Below are positions 29,947-40,347 of a DNA stretch of 64,000 nucleotides, piece after piece. The notes beneath the pieces were generated by a model, which saw nothing but the letters and a program-made list of their open reading frames with translations, ran no database searches and was not told where the DNA came from. This stretch comes from Sphingomonas insulae. GTDB lineage: Bacteria; Pseudomonadota; Alphaproteobacteria; Sphingomonadales; Sphingomonadaceae. The DNA lies in NCBI RefSeq assembly GCF_010450875.1, contig NZ_CP048422.1:2391001-2455000 (forward strand). Reading direction: 5' to 3'. Position numbers and translations under genes: made by a program. How positions within the stretch are numbered: the stretch's first letter is position 1; each line of letters begins with the position of its first letter.

Positions 29947-30007
29947 GCGACATCCGCTGCCGCGTCTCGCCCGGTCATGCAAGCCGTGCATGGCTGGGCC
30001 GGGTAGC

Positions 30008-30033
30008 GGGAGGGGCGCACACGCGCCCCTCCC
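30008..30033. terminator. Hairpin after pdhB
   Basis: GGGAGGGGCGC (30008-30018) pairs perfectly with GCGCCCCTCCC (30023-30033) around ACAC, 8 nt beyond the pdhB stop on the minus strand. There is no T run, so it may need Rho or act as a processing/stability element. Confidence 0.6.
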
Positions 30034-30040
30034 CGAAGGA

Positions 30041-31456
30041 TCAGAGGATCTTCTTGACCGTCGCGACGATCTTCTTGGCGTCGATCAGCGCGATCTTCTC
30101 GAGGTTAGCCGCATACGGCAGCGGCACGTCCTCGTTGGTGACGCGCAGGACGGGCGCGTCGAGGTCGTCGAAGCCCTCTTCCATCACGATCGCGGTGATC
30201 TCCGAGGCGATCGAGCAGGTCGGCCAGCCCTCCTCTACCACGACCAGGCGATTGGTCTTGGCGAGGCTCTTGAGCACCGTATCCTTGTCGAGCGGGCGCA
30301 GCGTGCGCAGGTCGATGACCTCCACCTCGAAACCCTCGCCCGCCAGCGTCTCCGCCGCCTCGAGCGCAAGGCCGACGCCGATCGAATAGCTGACCAGGGT
30401 AACGTCCTTGCCCGGACGCATGATCCGCGCCTTGCCGATCGGCAGGACGTAATCGTCGAGCTTGGGCACTTCGAACGAGCGACCGTACATCAGTTCGTTC
30501 TCGAGGAAGACGACAGGATCTTCCGAGCGGATCGCCGCCTTCAGCAGGCCCTTGGCATCGGCCGCGTCGTACGGCGCGATGACGATCAGGCCGGGGACCG
30601 ATGCGTACCAGGGCGCATAATTCTGGCTATGCTGCGCGCCGACGCGGCTTGCGGCGCCGTTGGGGCCGCGGAACACGATCGGACAGCGCATCTGGCCGCC
30701 CGACATGTAGTTGGTCTTGGCCGCCGAATTGATGATGTGGTCGATCGCCTGCATGGCGAAGTTGAACGTCATGAATTCGATGATCGGCTTCAGCCCGCCC
30801 ATCGCCGCACCGGTGCCGACGCCGGCGAAGCCATATTCGGTGATCGGCGTATCGATGACGCGACGGTCACCGAATTCGTCGAGCAGGCCCTGCGTGACCT
30901 TGTAGGCGCCCTGATATTGCGCGACTTCTTCGCCCATCACGAAGATGCGGTCGTCCTTGCGCATCTCCTCCGCCATTGCGTCGCGAAGCGCTTCGCGGAC
31001 GGTGGTCTTCACCATCTCGGTGCCTTCGGGGATCGCGGGATCGGCGACGCCGTCGTTCTTCGCCGCGTCGAACAGCTGCCGTGCGCCGGTCTCGACCTTC
31101 TCCTGCGCCGGGTGTGCCGAGTCCTCGACCTTGTCGGCAGGCTTGTTCTCGTCGGCCTTGGCATCGCCCTTGGGGCTGTCGTCCTTGGTCGTCACCGCCG
31201 AATCGGCGCTCTCGCCCTCTTCCAGCAGCACGGCGATGACGTCGCCGACCTTCACGTTGTCGGTGCCTTCGGCGATGACGATCTTGCCGATCGTGCCTTC
31301 ATCGACGGCTTCGAACTCCATCGTCGCCTTGTCCGTCTCGATCTCGGCCATGATGTCGCCGGACTTGACGGTATCGCCTTCCTTCACGAGCCACTTGGCG
31401 AGCGTGCCCTCCTCCATGGTGGGGGAGAGGGCGGGCATCTTGATCTCGATTGCCAT
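30041..31456 (-). CDS. pdhB: Pyruvate dehydrogenase E1 component subunit beta with N-terminal lipoyl domain
   Basis: Forms the alpha2beta2 E1 enzyme that decarboxylates pyruvate and reductively acetylates the lipoyl group. 471 residues. A lipoyl domain occupies 1-77, with the modified Lys43 in [14 protein letters not shown] flexible Lys/Asp/Ala-rich linker runs to about 135, then the transketolase-like beta subunit ([54 protein letters not shown]) with a C-terminal domain to 471. The extra lipoyl domain on E1 beta is characteristic of alphaproteobacteria. It starts 1 nt after the pdhA stop, so the subunits are made together. Confidence 0.97.
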   Translation of the reverse strand: MAIEIKMPALSPTMEEGTLAKWLVKEGDTVKSGDIMAEIETDKATMEFEAVDEGTIGKIVIAEGTDNVKVGDVIAVLLEEGESADSAVTTKDDSPKGDAKADENKPADKVEDSAHPAQEKVETGARQLFDAAKNDGVADPAIPEGTEMVKTTVREALRDAMAEEMRKDDRIFVMGEEVAQYQGAYKVTQGLLDEFGDRRVIDTPITEYGFAGVGTGAAMGGLKPIIEFMTFNFAMQAIDHIINSAAKTNYMSGGQMRCPIVFRGPNGAASRVGAQHSQNYAPWYASVPGLIVIAPYDAADAKGLLKAAIRSEDPVVFLENELMYGRSFEVPKLDDYVLPIGKARIMRPGKDVTLVSYSIGVGLALEAAETLAGEGFEVEVIDLRTLRPLDKDTVLKSLAKTNRLVVVEEGWPTCSIASEITAIVMEEGFDDLDAPVLRVTNEDVPLPYAANLEKIALIDAKKIVATVKKIL

Positions 31457-31457
31457 C

Positions 31458-32498
31458 TTAATACGTCTCCACCAGCACGTCGGTATACAGCTCTGCCGCA
31501 TCCGGCTCGGGCGTGCTTTCGGCGAAATCGGCGGCTTCGTTCACGGTCTTGCGGATGTCCTGCTCGATGGTCTTGAGATCGGCCTCGGTGACGCCCTCGG
31601 CCTCCAGCAGCTTCTTGACGTGCTCGATGGGGTCGGACTTGTCGCGCACCCCCTGCACTTCCTCGCGGCTGCGATATTTCGCGGGGTCGGACATGGAATG
31701 GCCGCGATAGCGATAGGTCTTCATCTCGAGGATGACCGGCCCCTTGCCGGCGCGGACCCAGGCGAGCGCCTCCTCGGCGGCACCGCGGCACGCGAGCACG
31801 TCCATGCCGTCGACCTGGATGCCGGGAATGCGGAAGCTTTCGCCGCGGCGATACAGCTGGTCCTCGGCCGACGCGCGGTTGACCGAGGTGCCCATGGCAT
31901 ATTGGTTGTTCTCGATCACGAAGATGATCGGCAGCTTCCACAGCTCGGCCATGTTGAAGCTCTCGTACACCTGGCCCTGGTTGGCCGCGCCGTCGCCGAA
32001 GTATGCGAGGCAGACGCCACCGTCGTTGCTGTACTTGTGGCCGAAGGCGAGGCCGGTGCCGAGCGACACCTGCGCGCCGACGATGCCGTGGCCGCCGTAG
32101 AATTTATGTTCGGTCGAGAACATGTGCATCGAACCGCCCTTGCCGCGGCTGATGCCGGCGGCACGCCCGGTCAGTTCGGCCATGATGACCTTGGGATCGA
32201 TACCGTAGGCGAGCATGTGGCCATGATCGCGGTAGCCGGTGATGACCGAATCCTTGTCGCCGTCGAGCGCCGACTGGAGACCGACCGCGACCGCTTCCTG
32301 GCCGATGTAGAGGTGGCAGAAGCCGCCGATGAAGCCGAGGCCGTAGAGCTGGCCCGCCTTTTCCTCGAAACGGCGGATCAGCAGCATGTGCTTGTAGAAG
32401 TCGAGCAGCTGTTCCTTCGTCGCCTCGAACGGCTTGGGATCGGCAGGGCGCTCGCGGTTGGAGAGCGGTATGGCGGGAGGAGCAGGCGATTTGGCCAC
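31458..32498 (-). CDS. pdhA: Pyruvate dehydrogenase E1 component subunit alpha
   Basis: 346 residues, full length. The thiamine diphosphate/Mg2+ motif runs from GDGAANQG (168-175) to ENNQY (196-200). [20 protein letters not shown] and [10 protein letters not shown] are typical E1 alpha segments, and [19 protein letters not shown] is the phosphorylation-loop region of the family. First gene of the pdhA-pdhB pair, 1 nt apart. E2 and E3 genes are not in this window. The 237 bp upstream, shared with the divergent MFS gene, contains the palindrome GTAACGTTAC. Confidence 0.97.
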   Translation of the reverse strand: MAKSPAPPAIPLSNRERPADPKPFEATKEQLLDFYKHMLLIRRFEEKAGQLYGLGFIGGFCHLYIGQEAVAVGLQSALDGDKDSVITGYRDHGHMLAYGIDPKVIMAELTGRAAGISRGKGGSMHMFSTEHKFYGGHGIVGAQVSLGTGLAFGHKYSNDGGVCLAYFGDGAANQGQVYESFNMAELWKLPIIFVIENNQYAMGTSVNRASAEDQLYRRGESFRIPGIQVDGMDVLACRGAAEEALAWVRAGKGPVILEMKTYRYRGHSMSDPAKYRSREEVQGVRDKSDPIEHVKKLLEAEGVTEADLKTIEQDIRKTVNEAADFAESTPEPDAAELYTDVLVETY

Positions 32499-32587
32499 GT
32501 ATTACCTCAACGGTCCTGGGGATGTGGTGGAGCCTATAGGCCGGGTTTCGCCAGAACATCAATTCCCTGGCGCAATCTGGCTGTGAC

Positions 32588-32597
32588 GTAACGTTAC
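32588..32597. promoter_or_regulatory. Palindrome GTAACGTTAC between pdhA and the MFS gene
   Basis: A perfect 10-bp palindrome, 90 bp upstream of pdhA (-) and 139 bp upstream of the MFS gene (+). It could be an operator for either; no regulator is identified, and a chance palindrome of this size is possible. Confidence 0.3.
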
Positions 32598-32735
32598 CAG
32601 ACGCGACCCGACGCACCGGGCCGGACGCGGCGGCCCGACCCTGCCCGATGGCGCCGATCGCGCAGGCGCAGGCATCGCGGGAGGCAAGAGCAACTATGTT
32701 GCCCTTCCCCACCGCACAGGCCAAATGGTCGTCCT

Positions 32736-34091
32736 ATGGCCAGCCGTCCCGTCCACCCGTTCCGCATCGCGAACTTCCGCGCTTATTGGTTGTCGCGCTT
32801 CAGCGGCACGATCGCGGTCAGCGCGATGTCGATCGTGATCGGGTGGCAGGTGTACAATCTGGCGCGCGAGACGATGGACGTGCCGCAGGCAGCGTTCATG
32901 CTGGGCATGATCGGCTTCGCGCAATTCGTCCCGCTGTTCCTGCTGACGCCGGTCACCGGGCTGGTGGCGGACAGCGTCGATCGCCGGTGGATCGTCCGGG
33001 CGACGACGACGCTGCTGGTGTTGACCGCGGGGTTGCTGTGGCTGCTGACCTGGTCCGGGCATCTGACTCTGACCGCGTTGTTCGCGGCGGCGGTGGCGTT
33101 CGGGGTCGCCCGTGCGTTCTCCGGGCCGGCCTATTCCGCGCTCGCCCCCAATCTGGTGCCGCGCGAGAGCCTGCCGACCGCCATCGCCGTCAGCTCGATC
33201 GCCTGGCAGGTGGGGACGATTGCCGGTCCCAGCGTCGGCGGATTGCTGTACGCCATCCACCCCGAAGTCGCCTATGGCGTGGCCACCGCGCTGTTCGCGG
33301 TCGCGCTCGTCTTCATGTTCCTGATCGGGCCGGTGCCGCAGCCGCCGGCACAGACCGACCATCGCCCGCTGGCGCGGATCGCCGAGGGGTTCCGCTACGT
33401 GCGACGCAACCGGCTGGTGCTGGCGGCGATCACGCTCGACCTGTTCGCGGTGCTGCTTGCGGGCGCGACGTCGCTGCTGCCGGTCTATGCGCGCGATATC
33501 CTCCACGTCGGGTCGCAGGGCCTGGGCGTGCTGGCGGCGGGCATGGGCATCGGCGCGGCGACGACCGCGATCTGGTTCTCGTTCCGGCCGATGAACACCA
33601 ATGTCGGCACCAAGATGCTGGCCGCGGTGGTCGTGTTCGGACTGGCCATCCTGACCTTCGGCGTTGCCAGCATCATCACCGGCGCGCTGGGCCTCGCCAC
33701 GTCGCGGATCGGCATCGCCGACACCGTGCTGACGATCGATCCGGCCTTCGTCCTCAGCCTCGCCGCACTGGTCGTCGCGGGCGGGGCGGACATGGTGTCG
33801 GTCTATGTCCGGCAGTCGCTGATCCAGCTGCACACGCCCGACGCGATGCGCGGACGGGTGAGCGCGGTGTCGCAGCTGACCATATCGGCCTCCAATGAAC
33901 TGGGCGAATTCGAGAGCGGCGTCATGGCGTCGTTGCTCGGGCCCGTCGGCGCGGTGGTGTTCGGCGGGGTCGGCGCGATCGGCATCACGTTGATCTGGGC
34001 ACGCCTGTTTCCGGAACTCGGCGCCGCGCGAACCTTTGACCCGCCAGAGATACTCGAAACCGAACCTCAGCACGGAGAAGCCAAGCCATGA
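32736..34091 (+). CDS. MFS transporter (DHA3/EntS-type exporter)
   Basis: A 451-residue inner-membrane protein with about 12 hydrophobic segments. The start [33 protein letters not shown] and the loop [13 protein letters not shown] are typical of the MFS_3 group that contains enterobactin and drug exporters. [20 protein letters not shown] is the corresponding cytoplasmic loop in the second half. The substrate is unknown. The stop overlaps cysK as ATGA, an unexpected partner; it might export sulfur metabolites, but nothing in the sequence shows that. Confidence 0.9.
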   Translation: MASRPVHPFRIANFRAYWLSRFSGTIAVSAMSIVIGWQVYNLARETMDVPQAAFMLGMIGFAQFVPLFLLTPVTGLVADSVDRRWIVRATTTLLVLTAGLLWLLTWSGHLTLTALFAAAVAFGVARAFSGPAYSALAPNLVPRESLPTAIAVSSIAWQVGTIAGPSVGGLLYAIHPEVAYGVATALFAVALVFMFLIGPVPQPPAQTDHRPLARIAEGFRYVRRNRLVLAAITLDLFAVLLAGATSLLPVYARDILHVGSQGLGVLAAGMGIGAATTAIWFSFRPMNTNVGTKMLAAVVVFGLAILTFGVASIITGALGLATSRIGIADTVLTIDPAFVLSLAALVVAGGADMVSVYVRQSLIQLHTPDAMRGRVSAVSQLTISASNELGEFESGVMASLLGPVGAVVFGGVGAIGITLIWARLFPELGAARTFDPPEILETEPQHGEAKP

Positions 34092-35008
34092 AGGCCAACA
34101 CCATCCTGGAAACGATCGGCAACACGCCGCACGTCCGCGTGTCCAAGCTGTTCCCCGGTTCGGAAGTCTGGATCAAGTCCGAACGGTCGAACCCCGGCGG
34201 ATCGATCAAGGACCGTATCGCGCTGGCGATGATCGAGGCGGCGGAAGCGAACGGCGACCTGAAGCCGGGCGGGACGATCATCGAACCGACCAGCGGCAAT
34301 ACCGGCGTCGGGCTGGCGATGGTCGCCGCGGTGAAGGGTTACAAGCTGATCCTCGTCATGCCCGAATCGATGTCGCTGGAACGGCGCCGGCTGATGCTGG
34401 CCTATGGCGCGACGTTCGACCTGACGCCGCGCGAAAAGGGCATGAAGGGCGCGATCGAGCGGGCGCTGGAGCTGGTGCGCCAGACGCCGAACGCGTGGAT
34501 GCCGCAGCAGTTCGAGAACGGCGCCAACATCGACGTCCATGTGCGGACGACCGCCCAGGAGATCCTGAACGATTTCCGCGATTCGCCGATCGACGTCATC
34601 ATTACCGGCGTCGGCACCGGTGGCCACATCACCGGCGTCGCCGAAGCGCTGAAAAAGCATTGGCCCGACCTGAAGGTGTTCGCGGTGGAGCCATCCGCCT
34701 CTCCGGTCATCGCCGGCGGCCAGCCGGGTCCGCATCCGATCCAGGGCATCGGCGCCGGATTCATTCCCCGCAACCTGCACACGCAGGCGCTGGACGGCGT
34801 GATCGAGGTCGACGCCGCGGTGGCCAAGGACATGGCGCGGCGATCGGCGTCCGAGGAGGGCATGCTGGTCGGCATCTCGTCCGGCGCGACGCTGGCGGCG
34901 ATCCTGCAGAAGCTACCCGACCTGCCCGACACCGTCCGGGTGCTCGGCTTCAATTACGACACCGGCGAGCGGTATCTGTCGGTGCCGGATTTCCTGCCCG
35001 AGCAATGA
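34088..35008 (+). CDS. cysK: Cysteine synthase A
   Basis: O-acetylserine sulfhydrylase: makes cysteine from O-acetylserine and sulfide with PLP. 306 residues. PLP-binding Lys41 is in [10 protein letters not shown], the substrate loop is [10 protein letters not shown] (67-76), the phosphate-binding glycines are in [11 protein letters not shown], and [10 protein letters not shown] lies near the C-terminus. Translationally coupled to the MFS gene. The sulfate-activation genes cysD-cysNC-cysQ lie 12.6 kb downstream. Confidence 0.96.
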   Translation: MKANTILETIGNTPHVRVSKLFPGSEVWIKSERSNPGGSIKDRIALAMIEAAEANGDLKPGGTIIEPTSGNTGVGLAMVAAVKGYKLILVMPESMSLERRRLMLAYGATFDLTPREKGMKGAIERALELVRQTPNAWMPQQFENGANIDVHVRTTAQEILNDFRDSPIDVIITGVGTGGHITGVAEALKKHWPDLKVFAVEPSASPVIAGGQPGPHPIQGIGAGFIPRNLHTQALDGVIEVDAAVAKDMARRSASEEGMLVGISSGATLAAILQKLPDLPDTVRVLGFNYDTGERYLSVPDFLPEQ

Positions 35009-35015
35009 CAGGGTG

Positions 35016-35082
35016 GTCGTTGCGCGCGACGCGACACGGGGTGCGATATCCATGCGGACCGTGTCGTCGCGCTCGCAACGAC
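35016..35082. repeat. Imperfect inverted repeat after cysK
   Basis: GTCGTTGCGCGCGACGCG followed by ACACGG pairs with CCGTGTCGTCGCGC followed by TCGCAACGAC, about 20 of 24 positions, around a ~19 nt loop. It starts 7 nt after the cysK stop. It may end transcription or be one of the GTC(A/G)TTGCGAGCG-type dispersed repeats common in alphaproteobacteria. Confidence 0.6.
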
Positions 35083-35139
35083 GCCTGATCGGCGATCGGC
35101 GGATTGCATCGGCGGCCTTGTCCTCGCAATGAGGCCGGG

Positions 35140-36453
35140 ATGACGTCGATCAAATCGGGTAGCGGGACGCCGCCCTTCCCCATGTGGCTGCGCCCGGTGC
35201 TGGTGGCGACCGCGATGCTGGCCATCGTCGTTCCGGCGATCGTGGTCACGCATCCCCCCACGATACCGGTGCCGGTCCACACGCGCCTTGCCATGCCACA
35301 GCACCGGATCGTGCCGCCGGCCGAACTGCCGCCGGTCGAGCCGGTCGAGTTCGTCGACCTGTCGCCGGAGGACGCCAGGGCATTCAATGCGGGCGTGCCG
35401 TTTTCCACGCTGCCCAATCCCGCGGCCCGTCCGTTCCGCTTTTCGGGTGGCGAGGAGGATCGCGCCCGGGCGCTCGACTGTATGGCGGCGGGCGTGCTGT
35501 ACGAAGCGGGCGACGACACCGAGGGCGAACGCGCGGTCGCGCAGGTCGTGCTCAACCGCCTGCGTCACCCCGCCTTTCCGAAAACCGTCTGCGGCGTGAT
35601 CTTCGAGGGGCAGGAGCGCAGCACCGGCTGCCAGTTCAGCTTCAGCTGCGATCATGCCCTGACCCGCTGGACGCCGACCGCCGATGCCTGGCGGCGCGCC
35701 CGCGAGGTCGCGACGCAGGCGCTGAACGGGTCGGTCTACAAGCCGATCGGCTATGCGACGCATTACCATACCGATTGGGTCGTCCCGTATTGGCAGGCCA
35801 GTCTCGACAAGGTCGTCGCGGTGCACAGCCACCTGTTCTTTCGCTGGACCGGCTGGTGGGGCACGCCGTCTGCATTCAACCGGACGGTGAGTTCGTCGGA
35901 GCCGGTGATCGCGCAGCTCGCCCCGCTGTCCGATGCGCACAAGACCGCGGCGGCGATGGCGGACGCGGATGCCGCGCTGCTGGAAGCATCCGCGGCGCTC
36001 GGACTGGTCGATGGCGAAATTGCACCGTCCGAGGCGGTGGCGGTGAGCGGCGGTCCGGCCGATCCCGACAGCCTGCTCGTCACGTTACCGGCCAATGCGA
36101 CGCCGGCCAGCTACCCCGCCCTCGCAGCGCATGCCTGCGGGGGGCGCAAGATATGCAAATATTCCGCCTGGGCGGATGCGGCGGCGACGCCGACCGCCCT
36201 GCCGCTGGCGCCCGAACAGGTTGCGACGATGACCTTCAGCTATCTGCGCGACCGCGATGCCGGGATCGACAAGATGCTGTGGAATTGCGCGCAGACGAAA
36301 CGCGTCGACCGGCGCGAATGCATGAAACAGCAGGTGCTGATGACCGCCATGCCGGTGGCGAAAGATGCCGACGTGCTGGGCGGGGTGCGACGCAAGCCGG
36401 ATGCGGACCATCGCCCCGCCCCGGAACAGGGGGTAAGCGCGGCGAACCCGTGA
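35140..36453 (+). CDS. Cell wall hydrolase (SleB-like, Hydrolase_2 domain), membrane-anchored
   Basis: 437 residues from ATG 35140. One N-terminal transmembrane segment (about 19-38) is followed by a Pro/Val-rich linker. The SleB-like domain is at about 108-240, with probable catalytic Glu122 (GVLYEAGDDTEGERAVAQVVLNR), KTVCGVIFEG and GCQFSFSCD. It likely acts on peptidoglycan in the periplasm. The C-terminal ~190 residues are Ala-rich, with cysteine motifs near the end. Family members act in spore germination in Bacillus and as housekeeping hydrolases in alphaproteobacteria. Confidence 0.9.
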   Translation: MTSIKSGSGTPPFPMWLRPVLVATAMLAIVVPAIVVTHPPTIPVPVHTRLAMPQHRIVPPAELPPVEPVEFVDLSPEDARAFNAGVPFSTLPNPAARPFRFSGGEEDRARALDCMAAGVLYEAGDDTEGERAVAQVVLNRLRHPAFPKTVCGVIFEGQERSTGCQFSFSCDHALTRWTPTADAWRRAREVATQALNGSVYKPIGYATHYHTDWVVPYWQASLDKVVAVHSHLFFRWTGWWGTPSAFNRTVSSSEPVIAQLAPLSDAHKTAAAMADADAALLEASAALGLVDGEIAPSEAVAVSGGPADPDSLLVTLPANATPASYPALAAHACGGRKICKYSAWADAAATPTALPLAPEQVATMTFSYLRDRDAGIDKMLWNCAQTKRVDRRECMKQQVLMTAMPVAKDADVLGGVRRKPDADHRPAPEQGVSAANP

Positions 36454-36491
36454 CGGGAGGGGACGCTTCCCCTTCCGGTGCCGCGGAGGTT

Positions 36492-36743
36492 CTACCTATG
36501 CCCGCGGATCGTCTTGACGAGTTCGGCCTTGTCCATCTTCGAGCGTCCCGCGATGCCGAGCTCGCGGGCTTCCTTCAGCAAGTCTGCCTTCGTCCGATCG
36601 TCGAGAGCATCGCCGCGGTGGTCGAGCGAGCCGTTCGCCCTGGCATTCGCGATCCGCGCGGCCTTTTCCTTGGAATCGCCCTGCTTGCGCAGCTCCTCGT
36701 AGAGCGCGTCGTCCTTGATCTGTGCGCCGTGATCCCTGGCCAT
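36492..36743 (-). CDS. Small Rho-termination-factor N-terminal-like protein
   Basis: 83 residues from ATG 36743, behind GAGGAGGCG. The first part is charged (KDDALYEELRKQGDSKEKAARIANARANG, the DUF7218-like region). The second part (RTKADLLKEARELGIAGRSKMDKAELVKTIRGH) is the helix-extended-loop-helix of Rho N-terminal/SAP-like nucleic-acid binders. Possibly a stress-related DNA or RNA binding protein. It is divergent from purF across 130 bp. Confidence 0.85.
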   Translation of the reverse strand: MARDHGAQIKDDALYEELRKQGDSKEKAARIANARANGSLDHRGDALDDRTKADLLKEARELGIAGRSKMDKAELVKTIRGHR

Positions 36744-36873
36744 GGCATCGCCTCCTCGTTCGCGCCCGAAACGCAGAACGGGACGAAAGGGTTCGATTTG
36801 CATGTTACAGGGAGGCGACAAACGCGGAATGCGTTCCTATATGGCCACCGCCACGACGTGAGCCCCCGCCACC

Positions 36874-38361
36874 ATGCTGACGACCCATCCTTTCCATTCC
36901 GACCCTGACGATGGGGACGACACGCTGCGCGAAGAGTGCGGCGTGTTCGGCATATCCGGCAGCGACAGCGCTGCGGCGCTCGTGGCACTCGGCCTGCATG
37001 CGTTGCAGCACCGGGGGCAGGAGGCCGCCGGCATCAGCAGCTTCGATGGTCATCATTTCCACACCCATCGCGCGATGGGCCACGTCGCCGGCAATTTCGA
37101 CCGCGACGACGTGATCCGGTCGCTGCCCGGCGACTATGCGGTCGGCCACGTCCGCTATTCGACCACCGGGGAGACCGCGCTGCGCAACGTCCAGCCACTC
37201 TATGCCGAGCTGGCGAGCGGCGGCTTTGCGGTGGCGCATAACGGCAACATCTCCAACGCGATGAAGCTGCGCCGCGAACTGATCCGGCGCGGGTCGATCT
37301 TTCAGTCGACCAGCGATACCGAGACGATCATCCATCTGGTCGCGACGTCCAACTATCGCACGCTGCTGGACCGGTTCATCGACGCGCTGAAGCAGATCGA
37401 GGGCGCCTACAGCCTCGTCGTGATGACGCCGGAGGGAATGATCGCGTGCCGCGACCCGCTCGGCATCCGGCCATTGGTGATGGGCAAGCTGGACGGCGCG
37501 GTGATCTTCGCATCCGAGACGGTGGCGCTCGACGTGTGCGGCGCGACCTTCGAACGGCAGGTCGAGCCGGGCGAGCTGGTCATCGTGCAGAACGGGCCCG
37601 ACGGGCAGGACGTCCGGTCGATCCGTCCCTTCGCACCGATGGCACCGCGGCCGTGCATTTTCGAATGGGTGTATTTCAGCCGTCCCGATTCAATCGCCGG
37701 CGACCAGTCGGTGTATTCGGTGCGCAAGGAGATTGGCGCGCAGCTGGCGATCGAATCGCCGGTGGAGGCCGATCTGGTCATCCCGGTGCCGGATTCGGGT
37801 GTGCCGGCGGCGATCGGCTATGCGCAGCAATCGGGGATCCCGTTCGAACTCGGCATCATCCGGTCGCATTACGTCGGCCGCACGTTCATCCAGCCCGGCG
37901 ACAAGGTCCGCCACCTGGGCGTGAAGCTGAAGCACAATGCCAATCGCGCGCTCATCAAGGGCAAGCGCATCATCCTGGTCGACGATTCGATCGTCCGCGG
38001 TACGACCAGCCTGAAGATCGTGCAGATGATGCGCGATGCGGGCGCGGCGGAAGTGCACATGCGCATCGCCTCGCCGCCCACCCGCCACAGCTGTTTCTAT
38101 GGCGTCGATACGCCGGAGCGCGCCAAGCTGCTCGCCGCCAAGCACGACGTCGGCGGCATGACCGACTTCATCCATGCCGACAGCCTGGCGTTCGTTTCGA
38201 TCGACGGGTTGTACAAGGCGCTGGGCGAGGCGAAGCGTGCGGATATCCGCCCCAAATATTGCGATGCCTGCTTCACCGGCGATTATCCGACCTCGCTGAC
38301 CGACCAGGACGACAGCGTCGCGGTCGACCAGTTCGCAATGCTCGCCGAGCGGGTCAATTAA
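36874..38361 (+). CDS. purF: Amidophosphoribosyltransferase
   Basis: First committed step of purine synthesis: PRPP plus glutamine gives phosphoribosylamine. 495 residues. A 21-residue propeptide ending REE precedes the catalytic Cys22 (CGVFGI). The Ntn glutaminase domain follows, with HALQHRGQEAAGI. The PRTase domain has the PRPP loop IILVDDSIVRGTTSLKIV. The C-terminal YCDACFTGDYP cysteines fit the Bacillus-type enzyme that carries a 4Fe-4S cluster. An SDR gene follows 9 nt later. Confidence 0.98.
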   Translation: MLTTHPFHSDPDDGDDTLREECGVFGISGSDSAAALVALGLHALQHRGQEAAGISSFDGHHFHTHRAMGHVAGNFDRDDVIRSLPGDYAVGHVRYSTTGETALRNVQPLYAELASGGFAVAHNGNISNAMKLRRELIRRGSIFQSTSDTETIIHLVATSNYRTLLDRFIDALKQIEGAYSLVVMTPEGMIACRDPLGIRPLVMGKLDGAVIFASETVALDVCGATFERQVEPGELVIVQNGPDGQDVRSIRPFAPMAPRPCIFEWVYFSRPDSIAGDQSVYSVRKEIGAQLAIESPVEADLVIPVPDSGVPAAIGYAQQSGIPFELGIIRSHYVGRTFIQPGDKVRHLGVKLKHNANRALIKGKRIILVDDSIVRGTTSLKIVQMMRDAGAAEVHMRIASPPTRHSCFYGVDTPERAKLLAAKHDVGGMTDFIHADSLAFVSIDGLYKALGEAKRADIRPKYCDACFTGDYPTSLTDQDDSVAVDQFAMLAERVN

Positions 38362-38370
38362 GCGCCGATC

Positions 38371-39078
38371 ATGACCAAGCCACTTGCAGACCAACTCGCG
38401 CTGGTGACCGGCGCGAGCCGCGGCATCGGTGCCGCCACCGCCATCGCGCTGGGCGCGGCGGGCGCACACGTCGTGCTCACCGCCCGCACCGCCAAGGACC
38501 TGGAGGGCGTCGAGGAGACGATCTTCGATGCCGGCGGATCGGCGACGATCGCCCCGCTCGACCTGACGCAGACCGACAGCATCGCGCGGCTGGCATCGGC
38601 GGTCGGCGAACGCTGGCAGGCGCTGGACGTGCTGGTGCTGAACGCCGGCATGCTCGGCAGTCTCGCTGCGGTGCCGGCGATCGATCCCAAGGAGCTGGCG
38701 CAGGTGCTGACGCTGAACGTCAGCGCACAGGTCGCCATGATCCAGGCGTTCGACGCGATGCTGCGCAAGGCATCGGCGGGCAAGGTGATCGGCGTCACCT
38801 CCAGCGTCGGGCGCAACGCGCGCGCCTATTGGGGGGCCTATGGCGCGTCCAAGGCGGCGTTCGAGACGATCCTGGACGCCTATGGCGACGAGACGAGCGA
38901 GATCAGCGGCATCCGCACCGCGATCGTCGATCCCGGCGCGACCCGGACCAAGATGCGCGCCCGCGCCTATCCGGGAGAAGACCCGGCATCGGTGAAGCCG
39001 CCCGAGACGGTGGCGGAACGGATCGTCGCGCTGGCGATCGCCGGTTTTACCGCGGGGCACCGCGAGCGGGTGGGATGA
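38371..39078 (+). CDS. Short-chain dehydrogenase/reductase (SDR), FabG-like
   Basis: 235 residues. The cofactor motif TGASRGIG is at 13-20, LNAG at 90-93, the catalytic Ser144/145 is in GVTSSVG, and Tyr157-x-x-x-Lys161 is in YGASK. A classical NAD(P)-dependent oxidoreductase; the substrate is unknown. It follows purF by 9 nt, so it is probably in the same transcript, an arrangement with no obvious metabolic link. Confidence 0.93.
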   Translation: MTKPLADQLALVTGASRGIGAATAIALGAAGAHVVLTARTAKDLEGVEETIFDAGGSATIAPLDLTQTDSIARLASAVGERWQALDVLVLNAGMLGSLAAVPAIDPKELAQVLTLNVSAQVAMIQAFDAMLRKASAGKVIGVTSSVGRNARAYWGAYGASKAAFETILDAYGDETSEISGIRTAIVDPGATRTKMRARAYPGEDPASVKPPETVAERIVALAIAGFTAGHRERVG

Positions 39079-39096
39079 CGCCGGGCTGGACGCCGG

Positions 39097-40299
39097 TCAG
39101 CGCTTGACCAGCGTCACCTGCGCGACATCGATGCCGCGACCGCGGAAGCCGCCTTCGCAGTACATCAGATAATAGCGCCACAGGTCGCGAAAGCGGGCAT
39201 CGAGCCGTTCCGGCAGGCGGCCGGCCTGATCGGCGTTGTCGAACCGTTCGCGCCAGTGGCGCAACGTCTGGGCATAATCCAGGCCGAAGCTGTGATGATC
39301 GGTCCACGCGAGGTCCCGCGCCTCGCAGAGCGCACGAAAGCGGCTCTCCGACAGCAGCATGCCGCCGGGAAACACATAGCGCTGGATGAAGTCGACCCCG
39401 AGCGCATAGCGTTCGAACACGTCGTCGGCGATGCTGATATATTGGATCGCGGCACGGCCGCCGGGTTTCAGTAGGCGTGCCAGCGTGTCGCAATAGATCG
39501 GCCAATAGGCCTGACCGACCGCCTCCACCATCTCGATGCTAGCGATCGCATCGAAGCGGCCGGCGACGTCGCGATAGTCGGTCAGCGATACGGTGACGCC
39601 GGGCAGATGCCGGGCATCGACCGCAGCCTTCTGCTCGGTCGAGAGGGTCAGCGCGTGGACCGTGCGTCCCGCAGCGGACGCCGCCGCGGCGAACGAGCCC
39701 CAGCCGCAGCCGATTTCGAGTATGGTATCGCCGGGCGCGGTGCCGGTGCGGGCGAGGATCGCGGCCAGCTTGCGGTCCTGCGCCGTGTCCAGCGTATCGC
39801 CGGGATCGAAGATGCCGCTGGAATAGGTCAGGCCGGGATCGAGCCATTCGCGGTAGAAATCGTTGCCGAGGTCGTAGTGGTCGGCGATGTTGCGGCGCGA
39901 ACCGTCGCGATCGTTGTGGCGCAGCGCGTGCCAGCCGCGCAGCAGCAGCTTCGACAGCCCCCCTGCCCGCGCGGTGCCGGCGAGGGCGACGCGATTGCGC
40001 ATGAAGAGGTCGAACAGCGGCACGGGATCGGGGCTGGACCAGTCGCCGTCCGCCCAGGCGCGGTACCAGCCGACCGATCCGCCGGTCGCCAGCCGGGTGA
40101 GCGCGCGCCAGCGATGCAGGCTGACGATCGGTACCGGTCCGGGCCTGCGCCCGCCGAGCAAGCGGTGGGTGCCGTCGGGCAGCCGCGCCTCGATACCGCC
40201 AGCCTCCAGCCCGGCATCGATCCGGTCGAGGAACCGGTGAAAAACGGGCGCGAGCACGCGGTGCTGTAATGTGTCCCCTGGCATGTCGGGCGCGCTCAT
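39097..40299 (-). CDS. Cyclopropane-fatty-acyl-phospholipid synthase family protein
   Basis: 400 residues. It transfers a methylene group from S-adenosylmethionine to unsaturated acyl chains of membrane phospholipids. The N-terminal lipid-binding region (about 1-130) leads to HYDLGNDFYREWLDPGLTYSSGIF (141-164), the SAM motif EIGCGWGSFA (195-204) and QYISIADDVFERYALGVDFIQRYVFPGG. It lies 48 bp after the deacetylase gene on the same strand and is probably co-transcribed. Related alphaproteobacterial proteins include other SAM-dependent fatty-acid modifiers. Confidence 0.93.
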   Translation of the reverse strand: MSAPDMPGDTLQHRVLAPVFHRFLDRIDAGLEAGGIEARLPDGTHRLLGGRRPGPVPIVSLHRWRALTRLATGGSVGWYRAWADGDWSSPDPVPLFDLFMRNRVALAGTARAGGLSKLLLRGWHALRHNDRDGSRRNIADHYDLGNDFYREWLDPGLTYSSGIFDPGDTLDTAQDRKLAAILARTGTAPGDTILEIGCGWGSFAAAASAAGRTVHALTLSTEQKAAVDARHLPGVTVSLTDYRDVAGRFDAIASIEMVEAVGQAYWPIYCDTLARLLKPGGRAAIQYISIADDVFERYALGVDFIQRYVFPGGMLLSESRFRALCEARDLAWTDHHSFGLDYAQTLRHWRERFDNADQAGRLPERLDARFRDLWRYYLMYCEGGFRGRGIDVAQVTLVKR

Positions 40300-40347
40300 G
40301 CCGCAGCTTTCAGTGTTGGGAAAGGCCCGGTGTTCCGATCCGGCCCG

